Below are positions 16,807-24,614 of a stretch of 64,000 nt of DNA, one piece after another. The stretch covers positions 183,654-247,653 of the forward strand of contig NZ_UNRE01000007.1 of NCBI RefSeq assembly GCF_900537085.1. The letters run 5' to 3'. Position 1 is the first letter of the stretch, and every line of letters begins with the position of its first letter. Source of the DNA: Agarivorans sp. Alg241-V36. GTDB lineage: Bacteria; Pseudomonadota; Gammaproteobacteria; Enterobacterales; Celerinatantimonadaceae. The notes below the pieces were generated by a model. The model had not been told where the DNA came from. It saw nothing but the letters and a program-made list of their open reading frames with translations, and did no database searches. A program made the translations under genes and the position numbers.

Positions 16807-17040
16807 ATGGACTTAAATAAGGAACAAGAATTTCTATTGAATGGAATTCAAGAGCTAACAGAAGATGAAATGATTTCAATTGCTGGTGGCTACGGAGAGC
16901 CTACAACGCCAGGGACAGGTACTGGTGTTGACGATACTGTATATGAAGACGTGTGGGTTTCAAATCCTTACGGTCCTGGTGGCTCTTGGGTGTCCCGCCC
17001 AGTTAACAATGGCGGTGGCGGCACTAGCTATGGTGGCTAA
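16807..17040 (+). CDS. Double-glycine-leader precursor peptide (RiPP/bacteriocin-like)
   Basis: 77 residues. Residues 1-28 form a leader ending ELTEDEMISIAGG; counted back from the cut it has Leu-12, Glu-8, Met-7, Ile-4, Gly-2 and Gly-1, the pattern recognised by C39 peptidases. The 49-residue core (29-77) starts YGEPTTPGTGTG and ends GGGGTSYGG. It is acidic, has 13 Gly, no Cys and no Lys, and holds two WVS-x-P units (VWVSNP and SWVSRP). The absence of Cys excludes lanthionine, sactipeptide and S-linked glycocin chemistry; Ser/Thr O-glycosylation, C-mannosyl-like Trp sugar, or Trp crosslinking by the radical SAM enzyme remain possible. An AGGA site sits 7-8 nt before the ATG. It is the first gene of a tight operon with an exporter carrying a C39 peptidase. 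Confidence 0.85.
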   Translation: MDLNKEQEFLLNGIQELTEDEMISIAGGYGEPTTPGTGTGVDDTVYEDVWVSNPYGPGGSWVSRPVNNGGGGTSYGG

Positions 17041-17055
17041 GCCTTAGCACTAGCT

Positions 17056-17084
17056 AAACTCGGCTAGCCTAACTAGCCGAGTTT
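17056..17084 (+). terminator. Intercistronic stem-loop after the precursor gene (attenuator/stabiliser)
   Basis: Perfect 12-bp stem (AAACTCGGCTAG and its complement) with a CCTAA loop, followed only by a mixed AT tract. It lies between the precursor gene and the first glycosyltransferase. This position and moderate strength fit partial termination or 3'-end protection, which would raise precursor levels over enzyme levels. Confidence 0.7.
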
Positions 17085-17104
17085 ACAAATTTTGTTTATT
17101 GAAT

Positions 17105-19339
17105 ATGGATTTTACTATGCCTCGCCTTTTATACATTTGGGAATACGGTTCTGACTTGGGCCACATTAACAGCTTTCTACCTATAGCAAAAAAACTCTGT
17201 GAGCTAAATTGGGAGCTCATATTTGCCATTCCTGAACACGTAGCAGGCATTGCAGCAGCTAAAATTGAAATACAGCGCTTAGGGGCTCAATGCATTTCCA
17301 CGCCTGGCTCTTCGATAATAGGTTCAGACAGTTTAAAGAGCAGTTGTCATGTTGATATGTTACGCCAATTGACAGGCTTAAGAGATGAGCAGGAGTTTGG
17401 TTTCTACCTCGATTCATGGCTTAGTACCCTTAAAAGAGAAAAACCAGACTTAGTATTATGTGATTACTCAATTATTGGTTTGATTGCCGCAAATAGCTTA
17501 AGTATTCCTTCCGTTTTGCTAGATCAAGGTTGGTTTGTACCTGATTTGAATGCTACTCAAGCAAAACAGCCATTTCATAAACTTCTTTCAGGTGCTGCTT
17601 CTGTTGAAAATCATATAGACGACCCTGATATTGTTCAGAAAGAAAATGAACTACTAGATATAATGAATCGCCAATTAAGTGCCCGTAACCTTACTAACTT
17701 AAAGCATTTTATTGACATTTATCGTTGCGACGAACTTATTCTTAATAATTTCCCAGAGCTTTCATCTTTAGAACATCAAAAAGTAAATAATTTCATTGGA
17801 AGTTTTAAACAAGAAAGCCATAATTCCTCAGTTGAATGGCCCAATCCAGAACTATCTAAACCCAATATATTTGTTTACTTAAAAAGAAATACACCAGTAC
17901 TAGAATACGTTCTATCTAGCTTAGCCAGCAATGAAAGTTACAACGTTATTGCCTATATTCCAGGGGTAAACCCAGCATTTATTAAACGTTATCAACGAGA
18001 CCATATGGTGTTTAGCAATAAGGCTGTTAACCTACCTGAGCTGCTAGATACGACAAATTTAGTAATATCAAATGCGGGGGTAGGTTTAATTAATCAAAGT
18101 TTATTGGCAGGCATACCAATGATTATGCTACCACAGTGGACAGAACAACAATTTAATGCGAAACGTGTTCAGCAACTATATGCCGGTGAAGTGATAACTT
18201 ACTACTATTCCGAAAAAGAAGTTGCCGCCACCATTGAACGAGTTCTTGGCAATCAAATCTATTTAGCTAAAGCACGAGAGTTTAAATTAAATCATAAACC
18301 CGCTGAAATTACCGAAGTTGTAAGCAAAATAACTTCTCTCGTACCAAGCACCCTAGAAAATAGTAGAGAGTCACTAAATGCCAGCAACCACTTCGTTAGC
18401 CTGAGTGAACTAGATTGGTTTTACTTAATTGACACGGATATTGCAGCCGATGAAACTTGGCAACAAATTCAACAATTTGTACCTCACGCTAAAGCTATCT
18501 TCTATAAAGACTTTTGGTCAGGTATAGACAACGCTGCTAAACAAGCATCAACAGAACGCTTCATCACCATTAAACAGGGATGTAAGCTCGACCCATATTT
18601 GTTTATTGCAGAAGCGGAGTATCCTACAGGCCAACAACATGCTCACTGGTATTGGAACAAGCTAGATAAGTTTACAGGTCTAGTATTTGGCTCGTCTGAT
18701 GTTACCTGTTGGAATACGCGAGCAGCAAAGGCACAAACGTTTGCTAATCTCGGTTACTCGAACAACCCTGTAGAGATGCATACCTTTCTGCGTCGCCCTG
18801 AGTTTAGCCCCTTCGCTAAAGTGCTGAGCCAATCTAGCCAAGTTAGCAATGCAGAAGCTGCTTTTTATCAAGGCTATAGAACAACATTAAAAATGATAGA
18901 TGCCTTTTCTGGAGATATCGCTCGAATCATTCAATACCCCTCGTCAATGTTAGTGAGAAGACTATTTATTCACATGTCAGCTGAATATAGCAGTCAAAAC
19001 CCAGCCTATTACGCAATAGGAGCCAGGTTGGCTTTTGTTAATCAGTTCATACGGTTTAAGAAAGGTTTTGACTTGATCACTCCTGCAACAACCGAACAGT
19101 TTATTAGCGACGCTTTAGAGTATGCCAAGCTAAAACTCGACTCGCCGTTACAGTTAAATCAAGAACAATTGATTGAGCTTTCTACATATCTAGGTGACAA
19201 AATACGCGCCGCACATCAGCGTCCACCTCTTTTAGATATGGATCAAGACTCTGCAAGCAATTTTAAGAAAACTCTAATGGCTAATCGAGCAGATGATCAT
19301 CACTTGTTTAGCCCGTCATCAATAACTGCGGCTTTATAA
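17105..19339 (+). CDS. Two-domain glycosyltransferase A (GT1-like plus GT-A-like)
   Basis: About 744 residues. Domain 1 (about 5-410) looks like a GT-B UDP-glycosyltransferase: N-terminal LLYIWEYGSDLGHINSFLPI, and a nucleotide-sugar side ISNAGVGLINQSLLAGIPMI then PQWTEQQFNAKRV. Domain 2 (from about 435) matches the C-terminal half of the paralogue at 24615, a GT-A-like domain. Here the acidic motif is lost: VDAD of the paralogue aligns with IKQG (K490 to G492 from this ATG). Domain 2 may therefore be inactive or act in binding. The ATG at 17105 or 17117 and an upstream TTG are all possible starts; none has a strong Shine-Dalgarno. The stop overlaps the next start by one base (TAATG), implying translational coupling. 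Likely role: sugar transfer to the exported peptide (inference). Confidence 0.75.
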   Translation: MDFTMPRLLYIWEYGSDLGHINSFLPIAKKLCELNWELIFAIPEHVAGIAAAKIEIQRLGAQCISTPGSSIIGSDSLKSSCHVDMLRQLTGLRDEQEFGFYLDSWLSTLKREKPDLVLCDYSIIGLIAANSLSIPSVLLDQGWFVPDLNATQAKQPFHKLLSGAASVENHIDDPDIVQKENELLDIMNRQLSARNLTNLKHFIDIYRCDELILNNFPELSSLEHQKVNNFIGSFKQESHNSSVEWPNPELSKPNIFVYLKRNTPVLEYVLSSLASNESYNVIAYIPGVNPAFIKRYQRDHMVFSNKAVNLPELLDTTNLVISNAGVGLINQSLLAGIPMIMLPQWTEQQFNAKRVQQLYAGEVITYYYSEKEVAATIERVLGNQIYLAKAREFKLNHKPAEITEVVSKITSLVPSTLENSRESLNASNHFVSLSELDWFYLIDTDIAADETWQQIQQFVPHAKAIFYKDFWSGIDNAAKQASTERFITIKQGCKLDPYLFIAEAEYPTGQQHAHWYWNKLDKFTGLVFGSSDVTCWNTRAAKAQTFANLGYSNNPVEMHTFLRRPEFSPFAKVLSQSSQVSNAEAAFYQGYRTTLKMIDAFSGDIARIIQYPSSMLVRRLFIHMSAEYSSQNPAYYAIGARLAFVNQFIRFKKGFDLITPATTEQFISDALEYAKLKLDSPLQLNQEQLIELSTYLGDKIRAAHQRPPLLDMDQDSASNFKKTLMANRADDHHLFSPSSITAAL

Positions 19340-20580
19340 TGGCGGACGAAAAGTCTAAAGAAAACGGGTTATTAGCCAGTTCAGAGTCACTTGGTGAGCC
19401 TTTAGAAATAACGCCTTTAGGCTCCAAAGCGGCCATTTGGCTAATGTGCGCGATTGCTGTCACAGTCATTATCCTAATGTTCAATGCTGATTTTAAGCGA
19501 AAAGTAACATTAGTTGGAATGGTCAACTCTGTGGCTGGACAGTTTAATGTCTATCCGCTTAAAAGTGGTTATGTCACCCAGTCTTGGGTGACAGAGCAAA
19601 TGGAAGTAGCCAAAGGGCAACGCTTATTCGAAGTTACTGCTGAGGTGCACACCAAAAGTGGAGATTCAATTGCAGAATTGAAGAACAAGATACTAACCAG
19701 TATTGAAAGCCTAAAACTGGAAATAAGCCGCTCCACAGAAATATACAACAGCGAATTTAGAGAGCTAAACCAGCTTGCTGTTTTTCTCGAAAACCAACAG
19801 CAAGAGTTAGATAACCAGCTTCAGTTGCAGCAAGACGTAGCCAACATGTTACTGGGCTTAGTTAAAGGCCAACGAGAGCTAGTCGACAAAAAGTTCATAA
19901 GTGCCAGCCAAATGCAAACCAAGGAGCAAGAATATGCTCGCGCACTTACCGACTTATCCGAGCTCAAATATAGCAAAATAGCGATGCTAAAAGAGCGTCG
20001 TAGCGTGGCTGAAAACCTTTCATCCATTACCCTCAAACATGAAAATGACATAGCGCGTATTGAACGGGAGATATCAAGTTATCAACAAAAACTATTTGAG
20101 CTTGAAATTCAAAACGAAAAAATTGTTATTGCTCCTGAAAATGGCGTCATTACTGCACTGTCAATAAACGCAGGAGAAAGCGTGCAATCAGACACATTGG
20201 CAATGGTAATCATTCCCTTAAATGTGAAATGGCATGTTGAGGTCTACGCCACTAGTACCGACGTAGGTTTTATTAGAGCAGGAAACCCAGCCAAGCTTCG
20301 TTACGCCGCTTATCCATATCAACGTTTTGGTCTATATGGCGGTTCAGTCAAGCATGTTTCTAAAGCCGCTATAAAAGGCTCTTCAATCGACTCCAGACTC
20401 CCTGCATCAGAATACTTTTATAAAGTAACCGTTGAGCTAGATGAGCAATGTATTTTGGCTTACGGAAAGTGCGAACCCCTACAAGCGGGTATGGGTGTAA
20501 CGGCCAGTATAGAAACCGAGCGTAGAACTCTAATTGAATGGGCGCTAGATCCACTTTACACCATCAAAGGGAAGCTTTAA
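19339..20580 (+). CDS. HlyD/CvaA-type membrane fusion (periplasmic adaptor) protein
   Basis: 413 residues. A short cytoplasmic tail, one membrane segment (about 31-49) and a periplasmic part. Lipoyl-like halves (YPLKSGYVTQSWVTEQMEVAKGQ, written in two parts as YPLKSGYVTQ and EQMEVAKGQ; and APENGVITALSINAGESV) flank a long coiled coil (about 115-265), followed by a beta-barrel (VEVYATSTDVGFIRAGNPA). It would link the inner-membrane ABC exporter to a TolC-like outer-membrane channel, which is not encoded here. It sits directly between glycosyltransferase A (1-nt overlap) and the exporter (6-nt gap), as in colicin V-type systems. Confidence 0.9.
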   Translation: MADEKSKENGLLASSESLGEPLEITPLGSKAAIWLMCAIAVTVIILMFNADFKRKVTLVGMVNSVAGQFNVYPLKSGYVTQSWVTEQMEVAKGQRLFEVTAEVHTKSGDSIAELKNKILTSIESLKLEISRSTEIYNSEFRELNQLAVFLENQQQELDNQLQLQQDVANMLLGLVKGQRELVDKKFISASQMQTKEQEYARALTDLSELKYSKIAMLKERRSVAENLSSITLKHENDIARIEREISSYQQKLFELEIQNEKIVIAPENGVITALSINAGESVQSDTLAMVIIPLNVKWHVEVYATSTDVGFIRAGNPAKLRYAAYPYQRFGLYGGSVKHVSKAAIKGSSIDSRLPASEYFYKVTVELDEQCILAYGKCEPLQAGMGVTASIETERRTLIEWALDPLYTIKGKL

Positions 20581-20586
20581 GCCACA

Positions 20587-22659
20587 ATGAATATATCTAG
20601 TTTATCCAATTCTAAGCTTCCAGTTGTACGCCAAACTACCATGTCGGAATGCGGCTTAGCGTGTCTTGCAATGATCGCAGGCTATCACGGTAAAGATATT
20701 GACCTTTATACTATTAGATCTCGATTTGCCACTTCGTTACGAGGAATGAACTTTGTTGATTTACGTAACGTGGCGGACAAACTTGGCTTTGCATCACGCG
20801 GTGTCAGAGTTGACTTACAAAGCCTTCACAAACTTCAAAAGCCCTGCATTCTTCACTGGAAAAACATGCATTTCGTGGTGCTTAAAAAGGTTCATCGCAA
20901 GTACATCATTATTCACGACCCCTCCTCTGGGGTAGTAAAAGTACCAATGAAGGAAGTAGAAGAAAGCTTTCAAGGTTATGCCATGGAGCTTTCTTCTACG
21001 GTAGAGTTTGAGAAGGGGAAAGAGCGCGACAAGCCTTCGATGTTCTTACTGTTTAAAGGCATGGTGGACGTAAAACAAGGGCTTGTTTATATCTTCCTCA
21101 TCTCCTTAGCCTTAGAGCTTTTTGTTAACTTATTACCCTTGTATACCCAATGGGTTATCGATGATGTTGTCACAACTGCTGATTACGATTTACTCACTAT
21201 CCTGTTTATTGGCTATATTTTTGTCATCTTATTTCAAGCAGCAATTGGAGTACTTCGCTCTTGGGTAATGCTTCGATTTGGCATAATAATCAATGCCAAT
21301 ATCCAAACTCGGGTATTTACTCACTTACTTAAGCTACCTTGCTCATTCTTCGAGCAAAGATACATCGGTGACGTGGTTTCTCGATATCACTCTCTAAACG
21401 CTGTTCAAGGGGCTTTAACCACCAGCTTTGTGTCTTCAGTACTCGATGGAATCATGTGTATTTTTGTTGGCACTATCATTTTCATCTATAGCAAAATGCT
21501 CGCGTCTATTGCGCTTGGGTTTGTCGTTCTATACGGCATTATTCGCTGGTTACGCTACTTACCTTTTAAAACTGCAGTGCGAGAACAACTCGTCGCAAGA
21601 GCTCTACTAGACAGCCACTTTCTAGAAACCATCCGCGGTGTTCGCGGAATCAAACTGTTTAATAAACAAGGCGTGCGCCGTGACCAATGGTATAGAAACC
21701 TATACGACACCTATAACAAAGACGTAGATATAGCAATTTTGAACCTAAAATATGGGCAGATAGGTGCCATCATTTCAGGTTTTGAGAGAGGTTTAGTTAT
21801 TTATTTAGGCGCTCAACTGGTGATTGAAGGCTCAATGACTGTGGGCTTTTTATTAGCATTTTTGGCCTATAAAGATCAGTTTGTTGGCCGGATGAACGGA
21901 CTGATCGAGAAAGCTGTAGCACTTGGTATGGTGCAGCTTGAGGTGGAACGCCTTTGGGACATCATGGGAACAGCTCCTGAAGAAGAGCCCCAGCTACCCT
22001 ACATAGGTGAAAACGACATTACTCCCAACATTGAACTTAAAGACGTTAGCTTTCGCTATTCCGATTACGAACCTTACATAATCAACAGCTTTAACCAAAG
22101 AATATTAGCTGGGGAACATGTTGTTATTGTTGGTCCTTCTGGGTCAGGGAAAAGTACTATCGCCAAATTGATTTCAGGCGTACAGCAACCTGGAGAGGGG
22201 GAAATTCTGATTGGTGGAGTGCCTTTAACAAACTTAGGTTCAGAGGCTAGGAAACTGATTAGCTGTGTAATGCAAGATGATGAGCTGTATTCAGGAACCT
22301 TGCTAGAAAACATCTCCTTTTTTGATTCCGAACCAGATATGGATCGCATTGAAGAATGCACCAAGCTAGCGGAAATGCATCAAGAAATAATTGCCATGAA
22401 GATGGGCTACAACTCCATTATTGGTGATATGGGTTCAGCACTTTCTGGGGGACAAAAGCAACGTATTTTGTTAGCCAGAGCCATGTACGCTCAACCTAAA
22501 ATATTAGTCTTGGATGAATCTACAAGCGCCCTAGATGTCGAGCTAGAAAAACGTATCAATGAAAACATCAAACGTTTAGATATCACCAGAATCACTATCG
22601 CACACCGGCCCCAAACCATTGCTGCCGCAGACAGAAAAATAGAAATCTCAGCCAATTAA
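20587..22659 (+). CDS. ABC exporter with N-terminal C39 peptidase domain
   Basis: 690 residues; processes and exports double-glycine-leader peptides through the inner membrane. The C39 domain (about 10-135) keeps its catalytic set: Gln16 (oxyanion), Cys22 in SECGLACLAM, His95 in NMHFVVL and Asp111 in HDPSSG. A six-helix transmembrane domain spans about 155-440. The ATPase domain has Walker A GPSGSGKST (about 516), signature LSGGQ (about 619), Walker B ILVLDEST and the switch histidine (TIAHRP). This supports cleavage of the upstream precursor after its Gly-Gly. The nearest functional analogue is CvaB-type export. The stop is 14 nt before the next gene. Confidence 0.95.
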   Translation: MNISSLSNSKLPVVRQTTMSECGLACLAMIAGYHGKDIDLYTIRSRFATSLRGMNFVDLRNVADKLGFASRGVRVDLQSLHKLQKPCILHWKNMHFVVLKKVHRKYIIIHDPSSGVVKVPMKEVEESFQGYAMELSSTVEFEKGKERDKPSMFLLFKGMVDVKQGLVYIFLISLALELFVNLLPLYTQWVIDDVVTTADYDLLTILFIGYIFVILFQAAIGVLRSWVMLRFGIIINANIQTRVFTHLLKLPCSFFEQRYIGDVVSRYHSLNAVQGALTTSFVSSVLDGIMCIFVGTIIFIYSKMLASIALGFVVLYGIIRWLRYLPFKTAVREQLVARALLDSHFLETIRGVRGIKLFNKQGVRRDQWYRNLYDTYNKDVDIAILNLKYGQIGAIISGFERGLVIYLGAQLVIEGSMTVGFLLAFLAYKDQFVGRMNGLIEKAVALGMVQLEVERLWDIMGTAPEEEPQLPYIGENDITPNIELKDVSFRYSDYEPYIINSFNQRILAGEHVVIVGPSGSGKSTIAKLISGVQQPGEGEILIGGVPLTNLGSEARKLISCVMQDDELYSGTLLENISFFDSEPDMDRIEECTKLAEMHQEIIAMKMGYNSIIGDMGSALSGGQKQRILLARAMYAQPKILVLDESTSALDVELEKRINENIKRLDITRITIAHRPQTIAAADRKIEISAN

Positions 22660-22673
22660 TAGGAAGGAACCTT

Positions 22674-23363
22674 ATGTCAGTATGCGCTGTTTTATTGAGC
22701 TACAAACGTCCACAAAACATGGACAAGATCATTCGCAGAATTTTAGATTCAAAATACATAGACAAAATTGTACTAAGTAACAATAACCCTGAGGTATGCA
22801 TCGAAGAATGGTTAAACTTGGATGACTATGAAGTAGAAATCATCAATCAACCTATTCCTACGTTGTACACCATGCGTTGGCAAGTTGCCTCTGAGCAACA
22901 ACATGATTTCTTTTTCTGCCCAGATGATGATTTATATTTAACCGGTTCGCAAATCGACCAGTTAATTGAGGAGCTATTCGCCAACCCTTCTGTTCCTCAT
23001 GGAGTGGTGGGCCAACTTAAGTGCTATCGAAATGGCCAACCATTTCTAGACTCAGATGTTGGACGAGTAAATTGTGAAATCGACATTCTAAATAGAACGT
23101 ACTTTTTCACTAAACAACAAGTTTTACGCACTCTAGAGTTAGCCAAAGAACTAGGCTACGAAGATATAAACTCCACCAGATTTATGGATGATGTGCTACT
23201 GAGCTTTTCAGGAGATAGCCGTCCAATCATCCACCACGTAGGAGACCTCGATAGCTGTGAAACTTCCGTGCAAAAAGGTGTGGCTACTTGGCGGGAAGAT
23301 AACTTCATAGATACCCGTGTTGAAGGCTACATGAAACTTCAGGCAATCACTGGCAGAAACTAA
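22674..23363 (+). CDS. EXT/GT64-like glycosyltransferase
   Basis: 229 residues. It starts CAVLLSYKRPQNMDKIIRRI, then IDKIVLSNNNPE and a DDD motif (D84-D86 in CPDDDLYL), typical of the GT-A fold with a metal-binding DxD. The C-terminal part RFMDDVLLSF and DLDSCETSVQKG resembles the GT64 (exostosin-like) end. It would add a sugar from a nucleotide donor; the acceptor is unknown, plausibly the peptide or a sugar already on it. A GGAAGGA site precedes the ATG. No membrane segment, so cytoplasmic. It lies within the operon, between the exporter and the radical SAM gene. Confidence 0.7.
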   Translation: MSVCAVLLSYKRPQNMDKIIRRILDSKYIDKIVLSNNNPEVCIEEWLNLDDYEVEIINQPIPTLYTMRWQVASEQQHDFFFCPDDDLYLTGSQIDQLIEELFANPSVPHGVVGQLKCYRNGQPFLDSDVGRVNCEIDILNRTYFFTKQQVLRTLELAKELGYEDINSTRFMDDVLLSFSGDSRPIIHHVGDLDSCETSVQKGVATWREDNFIDTRVEGYMKLQAITGRN

Positions 23364-23380
23364 ACATTAAGGAAATCAAA

Positions 23381-24610
23381 GTGGCTTCTAATTGTATTTG
23401 CCCGCTCCCGTGGAATCATGCTTACGTAGAAATGAACGGTGATGTAAAACTCTGCTGTGTAGCGCAACCGGCCCTGAAGGAGCGTAACCTAATAGATACC
23501 CCAGTGAGCGAATTTGTTGATTCTCGCTATATGGCACACATTAGAAAACAAATGCTAATGGGAATGTGGCCCGTAGAGTGTGGTGGCTGCAAAAAAGCTG
23601 AGCTCTTGGGCTTAGAGTCTCACCGGACAGGTATCATCAATAGAGATCCTCAAAGCTATCAGCAACTTACCAAAGATCCTAGTGAAGACAAGGTTAAACT
23701 GAGCAGCCTAGATTTACGAATTTCTAACGAATGCAATTTTAAATGCCGCTCTTGCTCAGTAAGCTTCTCTAACGCTTGGCGAGATGACTTTCAAGCTATC
23801 TACCCTAATAACATTAGCGTTGAAGATTTAACGAAAAATCGCGCTATTCAAGGTATTGAAGGTAACACTTCATTTTGGGATCAACTTGATGAACGTCAAC
23901 TTGGCGACATAAAGGAGTGGCATTTTGCTGGGGGAGAAGCTCTCTTATCTGATAAGCACTATCAATTACTAGAAAAGCTAATATCGATAAAAGCCTTTGA
24001 TAGCAAAATAACTTACACCACAAACTTCAGTATTATTCAATATAAGCACTGGAACATTCTTGAAATGCTCAAGCCATTCCATAATGTAGTTTTTCATCTC
24101 AGCTTAGACGGTGCTGGGGAAAAAGGAGAGTACATAAGAAAAGGGCTAAATTGGAAGCGCTGGTTAAAGAACTTACGCTTATTACGAAAAAGCCTCCCTA
24201 AGGCTAAGCTAGATATTCATTTTGTTGTATCAATACTCAACATTTTGGATCTTCAATGGCATATCCAACAGATAGAAGATGTGAATGAGTTTCGAGATCC
24301 CGCAACCAAGCAACTCAATGTTGGATTTACATGCTTAGATAGGCCTTCACACCTGAGCATTCAAGTTCTTTCTCCTGAGTTAAAGAAAAAAGCGAAACAG
24401 CGTTTAGTGGCTATCTCAGAGCATCAAGCCACAGCTAAAAACATCCGTGAGGCAATGGTCGGAATTATAAACTTCTTAGACCAAAAAGACCTTCATCAGC
24501 AGCAGTTTAGAGAATTTTTACGCACCACTACTATTCTAGACCAACGCCGTAAAGAAGATTACAGACGCCTATTCCCCGAACTGGCTGAAATGGAATTAAC
24601 CAAGGTTTAA
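23381..24610 (+). CDS. Radical SAM protein with N-terminal twitch/SPASM-like Cys cluster
   Basis: 409 residues. The radical SAM core carries C118-x3-C122-x2-C125 (CNFKCRSC), which binds the SAM-cleaving [4Fe-4S] cluster, followed by HFAGGEALL (GGE motif). Unusually, a second Cys set lies before the core: Cys7, Cys25/26, and Cys67-x2-Cys70 (with PLPWNHAYVEMNGDVKLCC), matching the N-terminal twitch type of radical SAM proteins and probably holding an auxiliary cluster. The chemistry is not predictable; within this operon it could act on the peptide or on a sugar. Start is GTG at 23381 with AAGGAAAT 4-11 nt upstream. It lies 4 nt before glycosyltransferase B. Confidence 0.85.
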   Translation: MASNCICPLPWNHAYVEMNGDVKLCCVAQPALKERNLIDTPVSEFVDSRYMAHIRKQMLMGMWPVECGGCKKAELLGLESHRTGIINRDPQSYQQLTKDPSEDKVKLSSLDLRISNECNFKCRSCSVSFSNAWRDDFQAIYPNNISVEDLTKNRAIQGIEGNTSFWDQLDERQLGDIKEWHFAGGEALLSDKHYQLLEKLISIKAFDSKITYTTNFSIIQYKHWNILEMLKPFHNVVFHLSLDGAGEKGEYIRKGLNWKRWLKNLRLLRKSLPKAKLDIHFVVSILNILDLQWHIQQIEDVNEFRDPATKQLNVGFTCLDRPSHLSIQVLSPELKKKAKQRLVAISEHQATAKNIREAMVGIINFLDQKDLHQQQFREFLRTTTILDQRRKEDYRRLFPELAEMELTKV

Positions 24611-24614
24611 TCAC

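Noticed and set aside
16807-17040. Lanthipeptide, sactipeptide or glycocin (S-linked) interpretation of the precursor
   Set aside because: The core has no cysteine and no LanM/LanB-type gene is present.
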